Origin: Cryobacterium sp. MP_M3
GTDB taxonomy: Bacteria > Actinomycetota > Actinomycetes > Actinomycetales > Microbacteriaceae
DNA: 64,000 bases
Reading direction: 5' to 3'
Assembly (NCBI RefSeq): GCF_015752155.1
Contig: NZ_JADOVI010000006.1
Span: 167,443-231,442, forward strand
A program made the translations under genes and the position numbers. The notes below the pieces were generated by a model, which saw only the letters and a list, made by a program, of their open reading frames with translations, ran no database searches and was not told the origin of the DNA. This document shows, one piece after another, positions 1 to 8,924 of this stretch; position 1 is the first letter of the stretch, and each line of letters starts with the position of its first letter.

Positions 1-3
1 CAT
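1..3 (-). CDS. Possible start codon of the gene after flgD (flgE expected)
   Basis: The first three bases, read on the minus strand, are an ATG. It is preceded by an AAAGG purine stretch about 9 bases upstream, a good ribosome-binding-site distance. In most flagellar operons the gene after flgD is flgE, the hook protein, so this may be its start codon at the window edge. No coding sequence is visible, so the identity rests only on gene order. Confidence 0.3.
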
Positions 4-98
4 GGGATGCTGCCTTTCTGAAAGGGAGTGAGCCTGAGAAATCTGGAAAAGGGGTGGAGAGCTGTGCAGTGTGAGGGGCCCGGCCGTGCGGGCCGAGG

Positions 99-542
99 TC
101 AGGCGGTGGCCGTGGGGGTCGCCGCCGGATGCGCGGTCACGCCCGAGATCGCATCGAGGGCGATGCTCGTGCCATTTATGGTGACCTGCGGAACCTTCCC
201 GGCGTAGGAGACGGCAGAGGCCGTGCCCGTTGCGCTCGTGCCGTCGGCCTTGGTGTAGGTGACGTCCTGGCCGACCAGGGCGGCCGCGGCCACGCGCATC
301 TGCAGTGAGAAGTTCTCGTCGGCTGTGGTGGACAGGGCTGAGAGCTTCTCCATCATGGCCAGCTGAGTCGTCTGGGAGATCATCTGGTTGGTGTCCATGG
401 GCGAGCTGGGATCCTGGTTGCGCAGCTGCGTGACCAGGAGCGACATGAACGCCTCGGAGTCGAGGGTCTGCTTCGGCGCCCGGGTGGGCGTGGTGGTGTA
501 CATGCCGGTGGCTGCCGGGGCGGCAACTGCGTCGATGGTCAC
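99..542 (-). CDS. flgD: Flagellar hook assembly (capping) protein FlgD
   Basis: FlgD forms the temporary cap on which hook subunits polymerise outside the cell. The 147-residue product has the conserved FlgD N-terminus around residues 25-70, with an F-M-x-L-L-V-x-Q-L-x-N-Q-D-P core followed by the T-x-Q-L-A-x-x-E segment. The C-terminal half is short and beta-rich, so the protein is a compact version without the full Ig/FnIII-like extension seen in enterobacteria. Translation starts at a GTG behind a weak AGAGAG site. It is the last complete gene of the flgB-flgD operon, 17 bases after fliK. Confidence 0.9.
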   Translation of the reverse strand: MTIDAVAAPAATGMYTTTPTRAPKQTLDSEAFMSLLVTQLRNQDPSSPMDTNQMISQTTQLAMMEKLSALSTTADENFSLQMRVAAAALVGQDVTYTKADGTSATGTASAVSYAGKVPQVTINGTSIALDAISGVTAHPAATPTATA

Positions 543-559
543 GATGGTCTCTCTTCTGC

Positions 560-2167
560 TCAGGCCAGGATGTCGATGGTGTGCGTGCTTCCGAAAACGG
601 GGGCACGGAACTGGTTCGGGGTGCTGTCGCCGGCGCCTCGGCCGCGCTCGGTGCGAGCCTCGGGCTGCGGCCGGTCCTGCCGGTTCGCGGAGGGATCGGA
701 GGGCGAGTCGTGTGCGGACAGGTCGAGGTGGGCGTTCAGCCCGCCTCCCGAGAGGTCACGGCGCAGGTCGGGCAGGATGGCGCGCAGGGCGTCCCTGGCC
801 AGGTCGGTCGGGGCGAAGAGTTCGACCCGGATGTTGTCGCCGTTTACATGGGCGCGCACGGTGACGGGTCCGAGGTTGTCGGGACTGACGCTGATCGTGA
901 GCACGTGGTTGCCGTTGGCGGCTCCGGCCAGGCTGAACAGCGGTCGGGCGACCTGCGCGGCCAGCGGTGCGGCCGGGGTGGGCGCGGCGGGCGCCGATGC
1001 GGCGGCGGCCGTGGCGGGCGCCGCTGCCGGAGCTGTGGTGACGACGGCGCCGGCCGGAACCGCCACGGTTGCGGGGGCGGCAGCGGCCTCGTCGACCGGA
1101 GCCGCGGCTTCGGTGCCGGTTCGGAGGCGGGCAGTGGCGACGGCCACGGCCGCACCGAAGGGCGCGGCCCCGGTGGCCGGAACGAGCCCGGCAAGGGCGG
1201 CCGTGGCGCCGGGAGCCGTGGCCCCGGTGACAGTGCCGGTCGCGGCCGGTGAACCGTTCAGGGGCCCGGTGCCGGTCGGTGTTCCCGCTGCCGTTCCCGG
1301 CGCAGCCGTTCCCGCACCGGCCGCGGCCACGGTCGCGGTCGCGGCAGCGGTCGCGTCGATGCTGCCTGCTGCGGTCGAGCCTGCAGCAGCGTCGACTCCC
1401 GTGGTTTCGGCCGATTTCGTTGCCGCGGCGGTGGACGTCGGGACGGCAGCGGTGCGGAGGGCCGGAACGGCTCCGGCGGCGACAGCCGCGGTGGCTGCAG
1501 CCGTGGCTGCGCTCGTGCCCGCATTGCCGACGGGAATCGCGGCGGAAGCGCCGAGGCCCCCGGCATCGTCCGACCCGGTGCCCGAAGCAGTGTCCTCCGA
1601 CGTGGTGCCTGCGGGGCGTGACTGGGCGGACAGGACAAGGTCGGCGGCCGTGGGCGTCACCGTCACGACGGTCGCCGGGACGATTGCCCGGAAGGCCAGA
1701 GCCGGGTCGCCCGAGGAATCACGGGACGCGGCCGCGTCAGCGGGCGTGTCTGTACCGGTGGCGACCGGCACGGGCGCGACGTCCGGAGCTGGGCTGCCAA
1801 CGGAAGCGGGCGAGATCGTGGACGGCGTCGTCGCTGCAGCGGCTGCTCCCCCGCGGTGGCTCGGTTTGCCTGCGTCGAGCTTGCCGGCGTCCGGCTGGGG
1901 GCGCTTGGCCGGCGAAGCAGAATTCGCAGCGCGGTCCACAGCGCGAACCGCAGTGCGATTCGCTGACCGGTCGGGGGCGGCATCCGTGGCCGGCTCGTGA
2001 CGGGCGCCGCTATTGGCCGCCGCGCCGCGGGCGTCGAGGGTGCCCTGCATGACCTGCGCGAACGCGCCGGCGCCTCTTGCCGCGGCACCGGACGGGGTGC
2101 CGGCCTGGCCGCGGGACGGCGCGGGTGCCGCGGCCGGAACGGCCGAGCGGAGCAGGGACGTGTTCAT
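560..2167 (-). CDS. fliK: Flagellar hook-length control protein FliK
   Basis: FliK is the secreted ruler that switches export from hook to filament substrates. Of its 535 residues, roughly 20-400 are an extremely Ala/Thr/Pro/Gly-rich disordered stretch. The C-terminal ~110 residues carry the Flg_hook domain, recognised by L-T-I-S-V-S-P-D-N-L-G-P-V followed by a V-x-V-E-L-F region and R-x-x-L-P-D-L-R. The disordered ruler region is expected to vary between species. Its ATG overlaps the stop of the upstream peptidase gene as ATGA, which implies translational coupling. Confidence 0.85.
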   Translation of the reverse strand: MNTSLLRSAVPAAAPAPSRGQAGTPSGAAARGAGAFAQVMQGTLDARGAAANSGARHEPATDAAPDRSANRTAVRAVDRAANSASPAKRPQPDAGKLDAGKPSHRGGAAAAATTPSTISPASVGSPAPDVAPVPVATGTDTPADAAASRDSSGDPALAFRAIVPATVVTVTPTAADLVLSAQSRPAGTTSEDTASGTGSDDAGGLGASAAIPVGNAGTSAATAAATAAVAAGAVPALRTAAVPTSTAAATKSAETTGVDAAAGSTAAGSIDATAAATATVAAAGAGTAAPGTAAGTPTGTGPLNGSPAATGTVTGATAPGATAALAGLVPATGAAPFGAAVAVATARLRTGTEAAAPVDEAAAAPATVAVPAGAVVTTAPAAAPATAAAASAPAAPTPAAPLAAQVARPLFSLAGAANGNHVLTISVSPDNLGPVTVRAHVNGDNIRVELFAPTDLARDALRAILPDLRRDLSGGGLNAHLDLSAHDSPSDPSANRQDRPQPEARTERGRGAGDSTPNQFRAPVFGSTHTIDILA

Positions 2168-2793
2168 CGGGAACCGCCCTTCAGCAGGGAGGCGAAGGCG
2201 GCGTTGACCAGATCGGTCGAGCCTGCCGCGGCGGCCGGGGCATCCGGGATGACGCGGCGGATCGTGGTGATCTCCGAGTCGTCCATGTAGGCCTCGACCT
2301 TGCTGACCGTGCGGCCCTCGTAGGGCGCGTGGATCACCTTGTGGTCGCCGGCGTAGATGAGGATGTGTTCGCCGCCGCCGGTGACGATGAGGTCGCCCGG
2401 TTTGGCCTCGGCCAGCGAGGCAACCTCGGTGCCGATCTTCATCTGACCGGAGACGAGCCGCGGCACCGTGATGCCCATGTCCGCGTAGACCTTCTGCACG
2501 AGTCCGGAACAGTCCATTCCGCTCTGGTCTTCGCCGCCGAAGACGTAGGGCACGCCGAGGTACTTCTCCGCGGCCTTCACGACGCCCTCGCCGGTGGCGC
2601 TGCCGGGATTCGCGGCGGCAGTGCCGGTCGCCGCGGTGCCGGAGGCGGAGGCCAGTGCGTCGGCGAACGTGCTGGAGGAGGCGCTGCCCGCGGCGGTGGC
2701 CCTCGTCGCCTTGGCCGTGGCGGCCACCGTCGACAACTGGTCCAGGGTGGCGCGGATGTCACTGACCCGGCTCAGCATCGCGACCATCGTCAT
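2164..2793 (-). CDS. NlpC/P60 family peptidoglycan hydrolase in the flagellar operon
   Basis: The 209-residue protein has a C-terminal NlpC/P60 cysteine-peptidase domain (about residues 75-185). Visible motifs are A-x-K-Y-L-G-V-P-Y-V-F-G-G, the catalytic Cys in M-D-C-S-G-L-V-Q and the catalytic His in G-G-G-E-H-I-L-I-Y. The first ~70 residues are Ala/Thr/Ser-rich with no clear signal peptide, so export through the flagellar apparatus is possible. The start at 2793 overlaps the fliJ stop as ATGA; a second in-frame ATG lies at 2787. By position it probably opens the cell wall for the rod, a job done by FlgJ in proteobacteria; this is inference. Confidence 0.85.
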   Translation of the reverse strand: MTMVAMLSRVSDIRATLDQLSTVAATAKATRATAAGSASSSTFADALASASGTAATGTAAANPGSATGEGVVKAAEKYLGVPYVFGGEDQSGMDCSGLVQKVYADMGITVPRLVSGQMKIGTEVASLAEAKPGDLIVTGGGEHILIYAGDHKVIHAPYEGRTVSKVEAYMDDSEITTIRRVIPDAPAAAAGSTDLVNAAFASLLKGGSR

Positions 2794-3224
2794 CGGAACA
2801 TACCGTTGCGGTTGCGGTGCCAGGAGGTGGACGCGATCTCGTCGAGGATGGTCTGTTCGGCGTGCAGGTCTTCGGCGCTGACGAGCTCGCCGTGCCGACC
2901 CTCGAGCTTCTCGAGGCTCACCGACTCCGCACGGGTGGCGTCGTAAGCGGCCTGCGCCTCGCCGACGGCAACCTGGTGGTTGCGGCCGAGGGCATCCATT
3001 TCGGCGAGCATGCTGCGGGTGGAGGCGCGGGCCGCGGCGACCGCGTAGAGGGTGTCGGCTCCGGTGACGCTGCTGGGCAGCACCTCGAGGGTGGCGCGGG
3101 CCTGAGCCCGGCGCAGGGTGTTGGCCTTGGCGACGGCGTTGGCGGCGGCAAGGTCGCCGGCGGCCTGGTCCTGCTGGAGGTGCCTGAGGCGAAGGAGTCC
3201 GGCGAGTGCGAAGGTGCGAGCCAT
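2790..3224 (-). CDS. fliJ: Flagellar export chaperone/coupling protein FliJ
   Basis: FliJ is a small coiled-coil stalk protein that links the FliI ATPase ring to the export gate. The 144-residue product is mostly charged heptad-like helix, rich in Ala, Glu and Arg. It has little conserved sequence, as is normal for the family, so the call rests on size, predicted coiled coil and position immediately after fliI. The fliI stop and fliJ start share one base (TGATG). Confidence 0.75.
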   Translation of the reverse strand: MARTFALAGLLRLRHLQQDQAAGDLAAANAVAKANTLRRAQARATLEVLPSSVTGADTLYAVAAARASTRSMLAEMDALGRNHQVAVGEAQAAYDATRAESVSLEKLEGRHGELVSAEDLHAEQTILDEIASTSWHRNRNGMFR

Positions 3225-4549
3225 CAGAGGCCTCCGAGCTGCCCGGTGAGGGTGGTGAGCTGGTCCCAGGCGAGGGCAGCCGAGGTCTGGTCGTCCATCC
3301 GCTGCTGGAGGAACGCGTTGATCGCGCCCTCATGGGCCACGGCGGCGTCGACGAGCGGGTTCGTGCCGGTGCGGTAGGCACCCACGTCGAGCAGGTCCTG
3401 GGCGCTGCGGCGAGCCGCCAGCACCTTGCGAAGGAAGCCGGCGACCTCGTTCTGCCGCGGGTTGTTGACCCGGGAGGCAACGCGGGAGATCGAGGCGAGG
3501 GCGTCGACGGACGGGAAATGGCCGGTCACCGCGAGCTTGCGGTCGAGCACGACGTGGCCGTCGAGGATGGACCTGGCGGCATCCGCGATCGGCTCGTTGT
3601 GGTCGTCGCCGTCGACGAGCACCGTGTACACGCCGGTGATCGACCCGGTCTCGTCGGTGCCGGCGCGCTCGAGCAGCCGGGCGAGGAGGGAGAACGTGGA
3701 GGGCGGGTAGCCCCGGGTGGCCGGCGGTTCGCCGACCGACAGGCCGATTTCGCGCTGGGCCATGGCCACGCGGGTGAGCGAGTCCATCATCAGCATGACG
3801 TCGGCGCCCTGGTCGCGGAACGACTCGGCGATGCGGGTGGCGACGAAGGCCGCGCGCAGGCGCATCATGGCCGGTTCGTCGGAGGTGGACACCACGACGA
3901 TCGAGCGAGCGAGGCCTTCCGGTCCGAGGTCGTCCTCGAGGAACTCGCGCACCTCGCGGCCGCGCTCCCCCACCAGGGCGATGACGGACACCTCGGCATC
4001 GGTGCCCCGGGCGATCATGGACAGCAGCGACGACTTGCCGACGCCCGAGCCGGCGAACAGGCCCATCCGCTGGCCCTTTCCGACGGTGGTGAGGGTGTCG
4101 AGCACGCGCACGCCGAGCTGGAGCGGCGTGACGATGCGGGAGCGCGCCATGGCGGAGGGGCTGTCGTGGTCGAGGGAGACCCGGCCGGCGACGACGAGCG
4201 GTCCCTTGCCGTCGATCGGGCGGCCGAGGCCGTCGATGACGCGACCGAAGAGGCCGGTGCCGGTCGGCACGAAGTTCGGGGCGCCGTCCGAACGGGCCGG
4301 GGCGCCGACCCGGATGCCGGTCATCCGGCCCAGCGGCATGCAGCGGATGCCCTCACGGGTCGTTGCGACGACCTCCGCATCGACCTCGCCGTGCTCGCCG
4401 ATGGTGACGAGGTCGCCGATGGCGGAGTTGAGGCCGCGCACCTCGAGGCCGAGGCCGACGATGGAGGAGACGACGCCGACGCGCTGCGGCCGGGCCGCGG
4501 CCAGGGCCGAGCCGAGCTTGGCGGCGTGCGGCTGCCAGGTGAGGGTCAT
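3224..4549 (-). CDS. fliI: Flagellum-specific export ATPase FliI
   Basis: FliI is the F1-beta-like hexameric ATPase of the flagellar type III export apparatus. The 441-residue protein has Walker A G-L-F-A-G-S-G-V-G-K-S near residue 160, Walker B V-M-L-M-M-D-S-L-T-R near 250 and the family signature P-P-A-T-R-G-Y-P-P-S. Length matches the family. The ATG overlaps the fliH stop as ATGA. Confidence 0.95.
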   Translation of the reverse strand: MTLTWQPHAAKLGSALAAARPQRVGVVSSIVGLGLEVRGLNSAIGDLVTIGEHGEVDAEVVATTREGIRCMPLGRMTGIRVGAPARSDGAPNFVPTGTGLFGRVIDGLGRPIDGKGPLVVAGRVSLDHDSPSAMARSRIVTPLQLGVRVLDTLTTVGKGQRMGLFAGSGVGKSSLLSMIARGTDAEVSVIALVGERGREVREFLEDDLGPEGLARSIVVVSTSDEPAMMRLRAAFVATRIAESFRDQGADVMLMMDSLTRVAMAQREIGLSVGEPPATRGYPPSTFSLLARLLERAGTDETGSITGVYTVLVDGDDHNEPIADAARSILDGHVVLDRKLAVTGHFPSVDALASISRVASRVNNPRQNEVAGFLRKVLAARRSAQDLLDVGAYRTGTNPLVDAAVAHEGAINAFLQQRMDDQTSAALAWDQLTTLTGQLGGL

Positions 4550-5172
4550 GAGGCGCCGCCGAGGAGCACGGCCTTTGCCCGGGCGAGGGCGGTGCCGATG
4601 CGGGCGTCGAGGAACCCGTCGGGGAACTCGGTGATCGCGTCGCCGCGGGCAAGGGTGGGGTCCGCGGCGAAGTCGACGCCGGCCTGGGCGCGGGTGGCCG
4701 GGTCGAGTACGGCCAGGTCATCGGGGTTCATCCGCACGGAGTGCGGCTGGGCGGCGGTCGAGTGGTCGAGGGCGCGGCCCAGGGCGAACCGGGCTGAGTT
4801 CTCGGCGTCGTCGAGTTCGTGGCCGATGATCGCTTCGGCGAGGTCGAGGGCGGTGCTGACGAGGGTGTTCTCCGCGTCGCGCAGCACCGGGACCGTGCGC
4901 TCGTCGAGGGCGGCGGCGGCGGCACCGAGCACGGCGACGGCGTGGTCGACCCGGGCCTGGCCGTGGCTCACGGCCGCGGCGTGCTCGGCTTCGAGGCGGG
5001 CCGCCCTGGCGGCGACCTCCTCCGCGGCGGCGCGGAGCCCGGCGGCGTAGCCGGCGGCGTGGCCGCGGGCGCGAGACCGATCGTCGTCCTGGTTGCCGGT
5101 GGTGTCCCGGTTGACGTCGCGGAGGGCGGGGAACGACAGGGTGGAGAATCCGGAGTTAGACGACATAGTCAT
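4546..5172 (-). CDS. fliH: Flagellar assembly protein FliH
   Basis: FliH binds FliI and brings it to the export gate. The 208-residue protein has an Ala/Glu/Arg-rich helical middle region and a C-terminal domain typical of the FliH/YscL group, ending in ...F-L-D-A-R-I-G-T-A-L-A-R-A-K-A-V-L-L. Two starts are possible: the ATG at 5172 gives a 17-bp overlap with fliG, and the ATG at 5166 gives 11 bp. Identification depends partly on its place between fliG and fliI. Confidence 0.8.
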   Translation of the reverse strand: MTMSSNSGFSTLSFPALRDVNRDTTGNQDDDRSRARGHAAGYAAGLRAAAEEVAARAARLEAEHAAAVSHGQARVDHAVAVLGAAAAALDERTVPVLRDAENTLVSTALDLAEAIIGHELDDAENSARFALGRALDHSTAAQPHSVRMNPDDLAVLDPATRAQAGVDFAADPTLARGDAITEFPDGFLDARIGTALARAKAVLLGGAS

Positions 5173-6175
5173 CCTCGTCTGCTCGCTGCACGGTGATGCT
5201 GCCCTGCGCGGCCAGGTCGCGGATGGCGCGAACGATGGTGGCGCGGGCCTCTTCGACCTGCGACACCCGCACGGGCGCCATGGCCTTGACCTCGTCGTCG
5301 AGGATCTCGCGGTTGCGCTCGGACAGGTTGGTGCGGATGGTCTCGACGACTCCCTCGGTGGAGCCCTTCATCGCGACGGCGAGCACGGCGGCGTCGATGC
5401 CGCGGAGAACCTGCTGCACGTCGCGGCTCTCGAGCTTGACGATGTCGGCGAAGGTCAGCATCCGGGACCGCACCTCTTCGGCCAGGATCGGGTCGCTCGC
5501 GTCGAGTGCCTCGAGCAGGGCGCGTTCGGTGGCCACGTCGGCGCGGTTGATGATGTCGACGAGGGGCTGGATGCCGCCGACCACGGCGGTGGTGTCCCTC
5601 GACGAGGAGATGGCGCCGACCCGGCCCTTGAGCGTGTCGGTGACGACTTTGATCGCCTCGGGGGTGGCGGTGCCCATGGTGGCGATGCACTGGGCGACTT
5701 CGGCGGGCAGGGAACCGTCGAGGCCGGCGAGCACGGCGGAGGCGTGTTCGGGGCGCAGGTGAGCCAGCACCAGGGCGATGGTCTGCGGCAGTTCGCCGTC
5801 GAGCAGGGTGAGCACCTGGAGCGGTTCGGCGGTGTCAAGGAACTCGAAGGCCTTGCCGGCCATCGACGACGCCACCCTCGTCATCACGCCGGCGGCCTTC
5901 TCAGCGCCGAAGGATGCCTCGAGCAGGCCGACCGCGAACGCATGGCCGCCGCGCGGGTTGCGGGCGCCCTTCACGGTGATGTCGTGGAACTCGAGCACCG
6001 TCGTCTCGGTGACCTCGGGGTCGACCCGGCGCAGCTGCACGATCTCGGCGGCGATGTCGGCGGCCTCGGCCTCGGTGAACTGCTTCATCACTTCGGAGGC
6101 GCGCTGGCGGTCCATGTTCATCAGGACGACGGCGACCTTCTGCGTTCCCGTGAGGGGAACCTTCACCTCGATCAT
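5156..6175 (-). CDS. fliG: Flagellar motor switch protein FliG
   Basis: FliG is the C-ring protein that contacts the stator and transmits torque. At 339 residues it is the usual length. It begins with L-T-G-T-Q-K-V-A-V-V-L-M-N-M, the typical FliG N-domain that binds FliF. The C-terminal third carries the charged torque helix region (R-N-R-E-I-L-D-D-E-V-K-A-M). Its ATG overlaps the fliF stop as ATGA. Confidence 0.95.
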   Translation of the reverse strand: MIEVKVPLTGTQKVAVVLMNMDRQRASEVMKQFTEAEAADIAAEIVQLRRVDPEVTETTVLEFHDITVKGARNPRGGHAFAVGLLEASFGAEKAAGVMTRVASSMAGKAFEFLDTAEPLQVLTLLDGELPQTIALVLAHLRPEHASAVLAGLDGSLPAEVAQCIATMGTATPEAIKVVTDTLKGRVGAISSSRDTTAVVGGIQPLVDIINRADVATERALLEALDASDPILAEEVRSRMLTFADIVKLESRDVQQVLRGIDAAVLAVAMKGSTEGVVETIRTNLSERNREILDDEVKAMAPVRVSQVEEARATIVRAIRDLAAQGSITVQRADEDDYVV

Positions 6176-7785
6176 GCGGGCTGCCGGTCATCCATCAGGC
6201 CGCGGAGGAACTCGGCGGTGCGGGCCGGGTCGCGCTGGGCGAGGGAGTCGATCTCGACCCGCATCCGGTCGGCTTCGCCGGTGGCGCCGCTGACGCCGTA
6301 GGCGACGGTGGGGGTCGGGTCGATCATGATCGGGCTGTTCTGGGCGGTGATCCCGAACGGCACGTTCGCCGCGGCGAGCACCGGACGGGCCTCGAGCAGT
6401 TCGTCGAGTTCGATCGCTTCCCGGCTCTGCCGGCGCGAACGACGGGCATAGAGGATGAGGCCGAGCACGAAGGTGATGACGATGCCGGCGGTGATGATGC
6501 CGATGCGCACGATCTCCGCGAAACGATCGGCGGCGGCGGAGGCGTCGGCCGCTTTCAGGGCGGTGGCGGCATCCGTGGCGCCGGCGGCGTTGAAGCTGAC
6601 GACCTCGACGGTGACGGCGTCGCCGCGCTTGGCGTCGATGCCGGCGGCCGAGGAGACCAGGGACGTGACGTCGGCGACGTTGAGCTTGCCGACGGTGTCG
6701 GCGTTCACGGCGACGGAGACGGTCTGGCGGTTGATCTGGCCGGCCGGGATGGTGCGGGTCTCGGTGACCTTGTTGACGGCGTTGTTCTTGGTGGTGTCGG
6801 CGGAGGTGAATGACCCGTCTTTGCCGGTGCCGGCCGGCACGGCGATATTGTCGGGGCCGAGCACTCCGGCCGCGGCACCGCTGGCACCGGCGCCGGAGTA
6901 GGTCTCGGTCTTGACGGCCTCGTTGAGCGCGGGCGCGCCCGTGGGGGTCGTGAAGGACTCTTCGACCCGCTGGGCGGACTGGGTGCTCATGTCGGCGGCG
7001 ACGACGACGGTGGCGTTGCCCGGTCCGACGACCTTGTCGAGCATGGCCTGCACTGCGCCGCGCACGCGCTGCTCGTAGTCGCCGGCCTGCTGGTCGGAGG
7101 AGCCGGTGGCGCCGACGCCGACGGCGGAGAGCACGACGCCCTTGGCGTCGATGACGGCCACGTCGGTGGGCTTCATGCCGTCGATCGAGGCGCTGGTCAG
7201 GTGCACGATGGCCTGCACCTGGTCGGAGTTGAGAGTGACGCCGGTCTGAGTTTCGACGAAGACGGATGCGGTGGGGTCGGTCTTCTCCGACGCGAACACG
7301 GTGTCCTTGGGGATCGCAAGGCGCACGGAGGCGGTTTTGACGCCCTTCATGGCCTGCACGGTGTTGGCCAGTTCGCCCTCGAGCGCCCGCTTGTAGGTGA
7401 CCGACTGCTGGAACTCGGAGGCGGTCACGCCCATCTTGTCGAGGAGTGAGTAGCCGCCGGTGGTCGAGGAGGGCAGGCCGGCCGCGGCGCTCTTGAGGCG
7501 TTCGTCGTAGACGTTCTCCTGCGGCACCATGATCGTGGCGCCGCCGTCGCTGAGCTCGTAGGGCACGTTGTCGGTGCGCAGCTGGTCGACGATGGTGTTC
7601 GCGTCGGAGCCGCTGAGGCCCGAGAACAAGGGCGTGTAGGCCGGCTTGGTGGCCCACATGGTGAGGGCGGCGATGCCGAGCGCGAGCACGGCGACCCCGA
7701 TGATGGCGACCGTGCGCTGGGCGACGGTGAATTCGCGGATGTTGCGGGCGATGTTCTGGAAGGCCGACGTAATGGGGCGGGGCAT
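6172..7785 (-). CDS. fliF: Flagellar MS-ring protein FliF
   Basis: FliF forms the membrane MS ring, the base of the flagellum. The 537-residue protein has a first transmembrane helix near residues 25-45, an extracellular YscJ/FliF domain with L-S-G-S-D-A-N-T-I-V-D-Q-L and the E-N-V-Y-D-E-R-L motif, and a second transmembrane helix near 430-450. The cytoplasmic tail that meets FliG ends with R-D-P-A-R-T-A-E-F-L-R-G-L-M. The fliE stop and fliF start share one base. Confidence 0.95.
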   Translation of the reverse strand: MPRPITSAFQNIARNIREFTVAQRTVAIIGVAVLALGIAALTMWATKPAYTPLFSGLSGSDANTIVDQLRTDNVPYELSDGGATIMVPQENVYDERLKSAAAGLPSSTTGGYSLLDKMGVTASEFQQSVTYKRALEGELANTVQAMKGVKTASVRLAIPKDTVFASEKTDPTASVFVETQTGVTLNSDQVQAIVHLTSASIDGMKPTDVAVIDAKGVVLSAVGVGATGSSDQQAGDYEQRVRGAVQAMLDKVVGPGNATVVVAADMSTQSAQRVEESFTTPTGAPALNEAVKTETYSGAGASGAAAGVLGPDNIAVPAGTGKDGSFTSADTTKNNAVNKVTETRTIPAGQINRQTVSVAVNADTVGKLNVADVTSLVSSAAGIDAKRGDAVTVEVVSFNAAGATDAATALKAADASAAADRFAEIVRIGIITAGIVITFVLGLILYARRSRRQSREAIELDELLEARPVLAAANVPFGITAQNSPIMIDPTPTVAYGVSGATGEADRMRVEIDSLAQRDPARTAEFLRGLMDDRQPA

Positions 7786-8090
7786 CAGGCCTGCATCCTC
7801 ATGATCTCGTTGAACGCGTCGACACCCTTGTTGCGCACGGCGGCGACCAGTTCGAGGGAGACCTGCGCCCTGGTCGACGCGATCGTGGCGGAGTGGATGT
7901 CATTGAGGTTGCCGGTGACCGCCTGCACCGCGAGGGTGTTGGAGCTGGACTGCAGGGCCTGCAGGTTGTCGACCGCGCCGGCAAGGGCGGAGCCGAAGCC
8001 CGCGCCGTCGGCGGGCTGGCTGTTCTGCACGCTGGGCAGGTAGCCGGTGCCGGCCACGGACTGCACCATGGGGATTGCGCCGATGGCCAT
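7785..8090 (-). CDS. fliE: Flagellar hook-basal body complex protein FliE
   Basis: FliE is the adapter that joins the MS ring to the rod. The 101-residue product ends with the family's conserved region: an A-x-I-A-S-T-R-A-Q-V-S-L-E-L segment, then V-R-N-K-G-V-D-A-F-N-E-I-M-R-M. Size and place between flgC and fliF agree. Start and stop junctions on both sides are TGATG overlaps. Confidence 0.9.
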   Translation of the reverse strand: MAIGAIPMVQSVAGTGYLPSVQNSQPADGAGFGSALAGAVDNLQALQSSSNTLAVQAVTGNLNDIHSATIASTRAQVSLELVAAVRNKGVDAFNEIMRMQA

Positions 8091-8482
8091 CAGCCACGTC
8101 CGATCTGAAGTGCTGCCTCGTAGCTGGTCTTGGCGCGGTCGACGACGGCGGCGTTGGCCTGGTAGCCGCGCTGGGCCATGATCAGCTCGCCCATCTGCTC
8201 GCCGAGGTCGATGTCGGGGCGACGGACGTTGCCATCGGCATCCGCCATCGGGTTGCTGGGGTCATTGGTCAGAATGCCGGTCTCGGAGCCGAGCGCCGTG
8301 CCGGAGACGTAGGCGCCGGTGACCCCCTGGCCCTCCTGGGCGACGATGTAGCGGGCCTGGAAGGCCTTGCCGCTGGTGGGCGTGACCGTGTTGACGTTGG
8401 CGATGTTGTCGGCGACCGCGTCGAGCCACTTGCGGTGCAGGGTGAGGCCGGTGCCGGCGATGCCGATCGCGTCGATGGCCAT
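8090..8482 (-). CDS. flgC: Flagellar basal-body rod protein FlgC
   Basis: FlgC is one of the proximal rod subunits. The 130-residue protein has the N-terminal rod motif (W-L-D-A-V-A-D-N-I-A-N-V-N-T) and the FlgC-type C-terminal helix (M-G-E-L-I-M-A-Q-R-G-Y-Q-A-N). It is the second gene of the operon and is joined to flgB by a one-base stop/start overlap. Confidence 0.95.
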   Translation of the reverse strand: MAIDAIGIAGTGLTLHRKWLDAVADNIANVNTVTPTSGKAFQARYIVAQEGQGVTGAYVSGTALGSETGILTNDPSNPMADADGNVRRPDIDLGEQMGELIMAQRGYQANAAVVDRAKTSYEAALQIGRG

Positions 8483-8844
8483 CAGCTGGTCCGCATCGCG
8501 GAACGCATGGCGGCGAACGGGGTGTTGACGGCCTGGGCCGCGAACTGGTAGCGCAGCACCGTCTCCGTGTTGGAGAGCGTCTCGGTGTCGAGGTTGACGT
8601 TGTTGCCGTCGAGCCGGGTGGGCTCGAGCGAGCTCGCCGTGGTCGCGTTCGTGCGACCGTCGCCCGCTTCGACCGACTTGGCCAGGGCAGCCTCGAAGGC
8701 GACGCGCTTGGCGTGGTAGTTGGGGGTGTTGACGTTGGCGATGTTGTTCGCGATGGTGCGCTGGCGCAGGGCCAGTCCGTCCAGTGCGCTGGAGAGCGCG
8801 GTGGCGGTCACGGATTCGAGCACGGTTTCCCGATTCGTCGTCAA
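8482..8844 (-). CDS. flgB: Flagellar basal-body rod protein FlgB
   Basis: FlgB is a proximal rod subunit. The 120-residue protein has R-Q-R-T-I-A-N-N-I-A-N-V-N-T-P-N-Y near residues 27-43, the signature of rod proteins, and a C-terminal helix with an R-Y-Q-x-A-A-Q-A-V-N segment. It is the first gene of the long flagellar operon. A candidate sigma-28-type promoter lies about 55 bases upstream (8898-8924). Confidence 0.93.
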   Translation of the reverse strand: MTTNRETVLESVTATALSSALDGLALRQRTIANNIANVNTPNYHAKRVAFEAALAKSVEAGDGRTNATTASSLEPTRLDGNNVNLDTETLSNTETVLRYQFAAQAVNTPFAAMRSAMRTS

Positions 8845-8897
8845 ATGAAGACGGCCGATCCGTGGCCTGAGGTTGAGCTATCCCTGCTCGTTCCTAG

Positions 8898-8924
8898 CTA
8901 TCGACCACCGCGTTAGCAAAGTAA
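8898..8924 (-). promoter_or_regulatory. Candidate FliA-type promoter for the flgB operon
   Basis: On the minus strand the bases read TTAC, 15 bases, then GTCGATAG. This matches, with two changes, the TAAC-N15-GCCGATAG promoters seen upstream of fliC and flgN in this window. It sits 54-80 bases before the flgB start codon. It is weaker than the other two, so the operon could also have a vegetative promoter. Confidence 0.5.
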
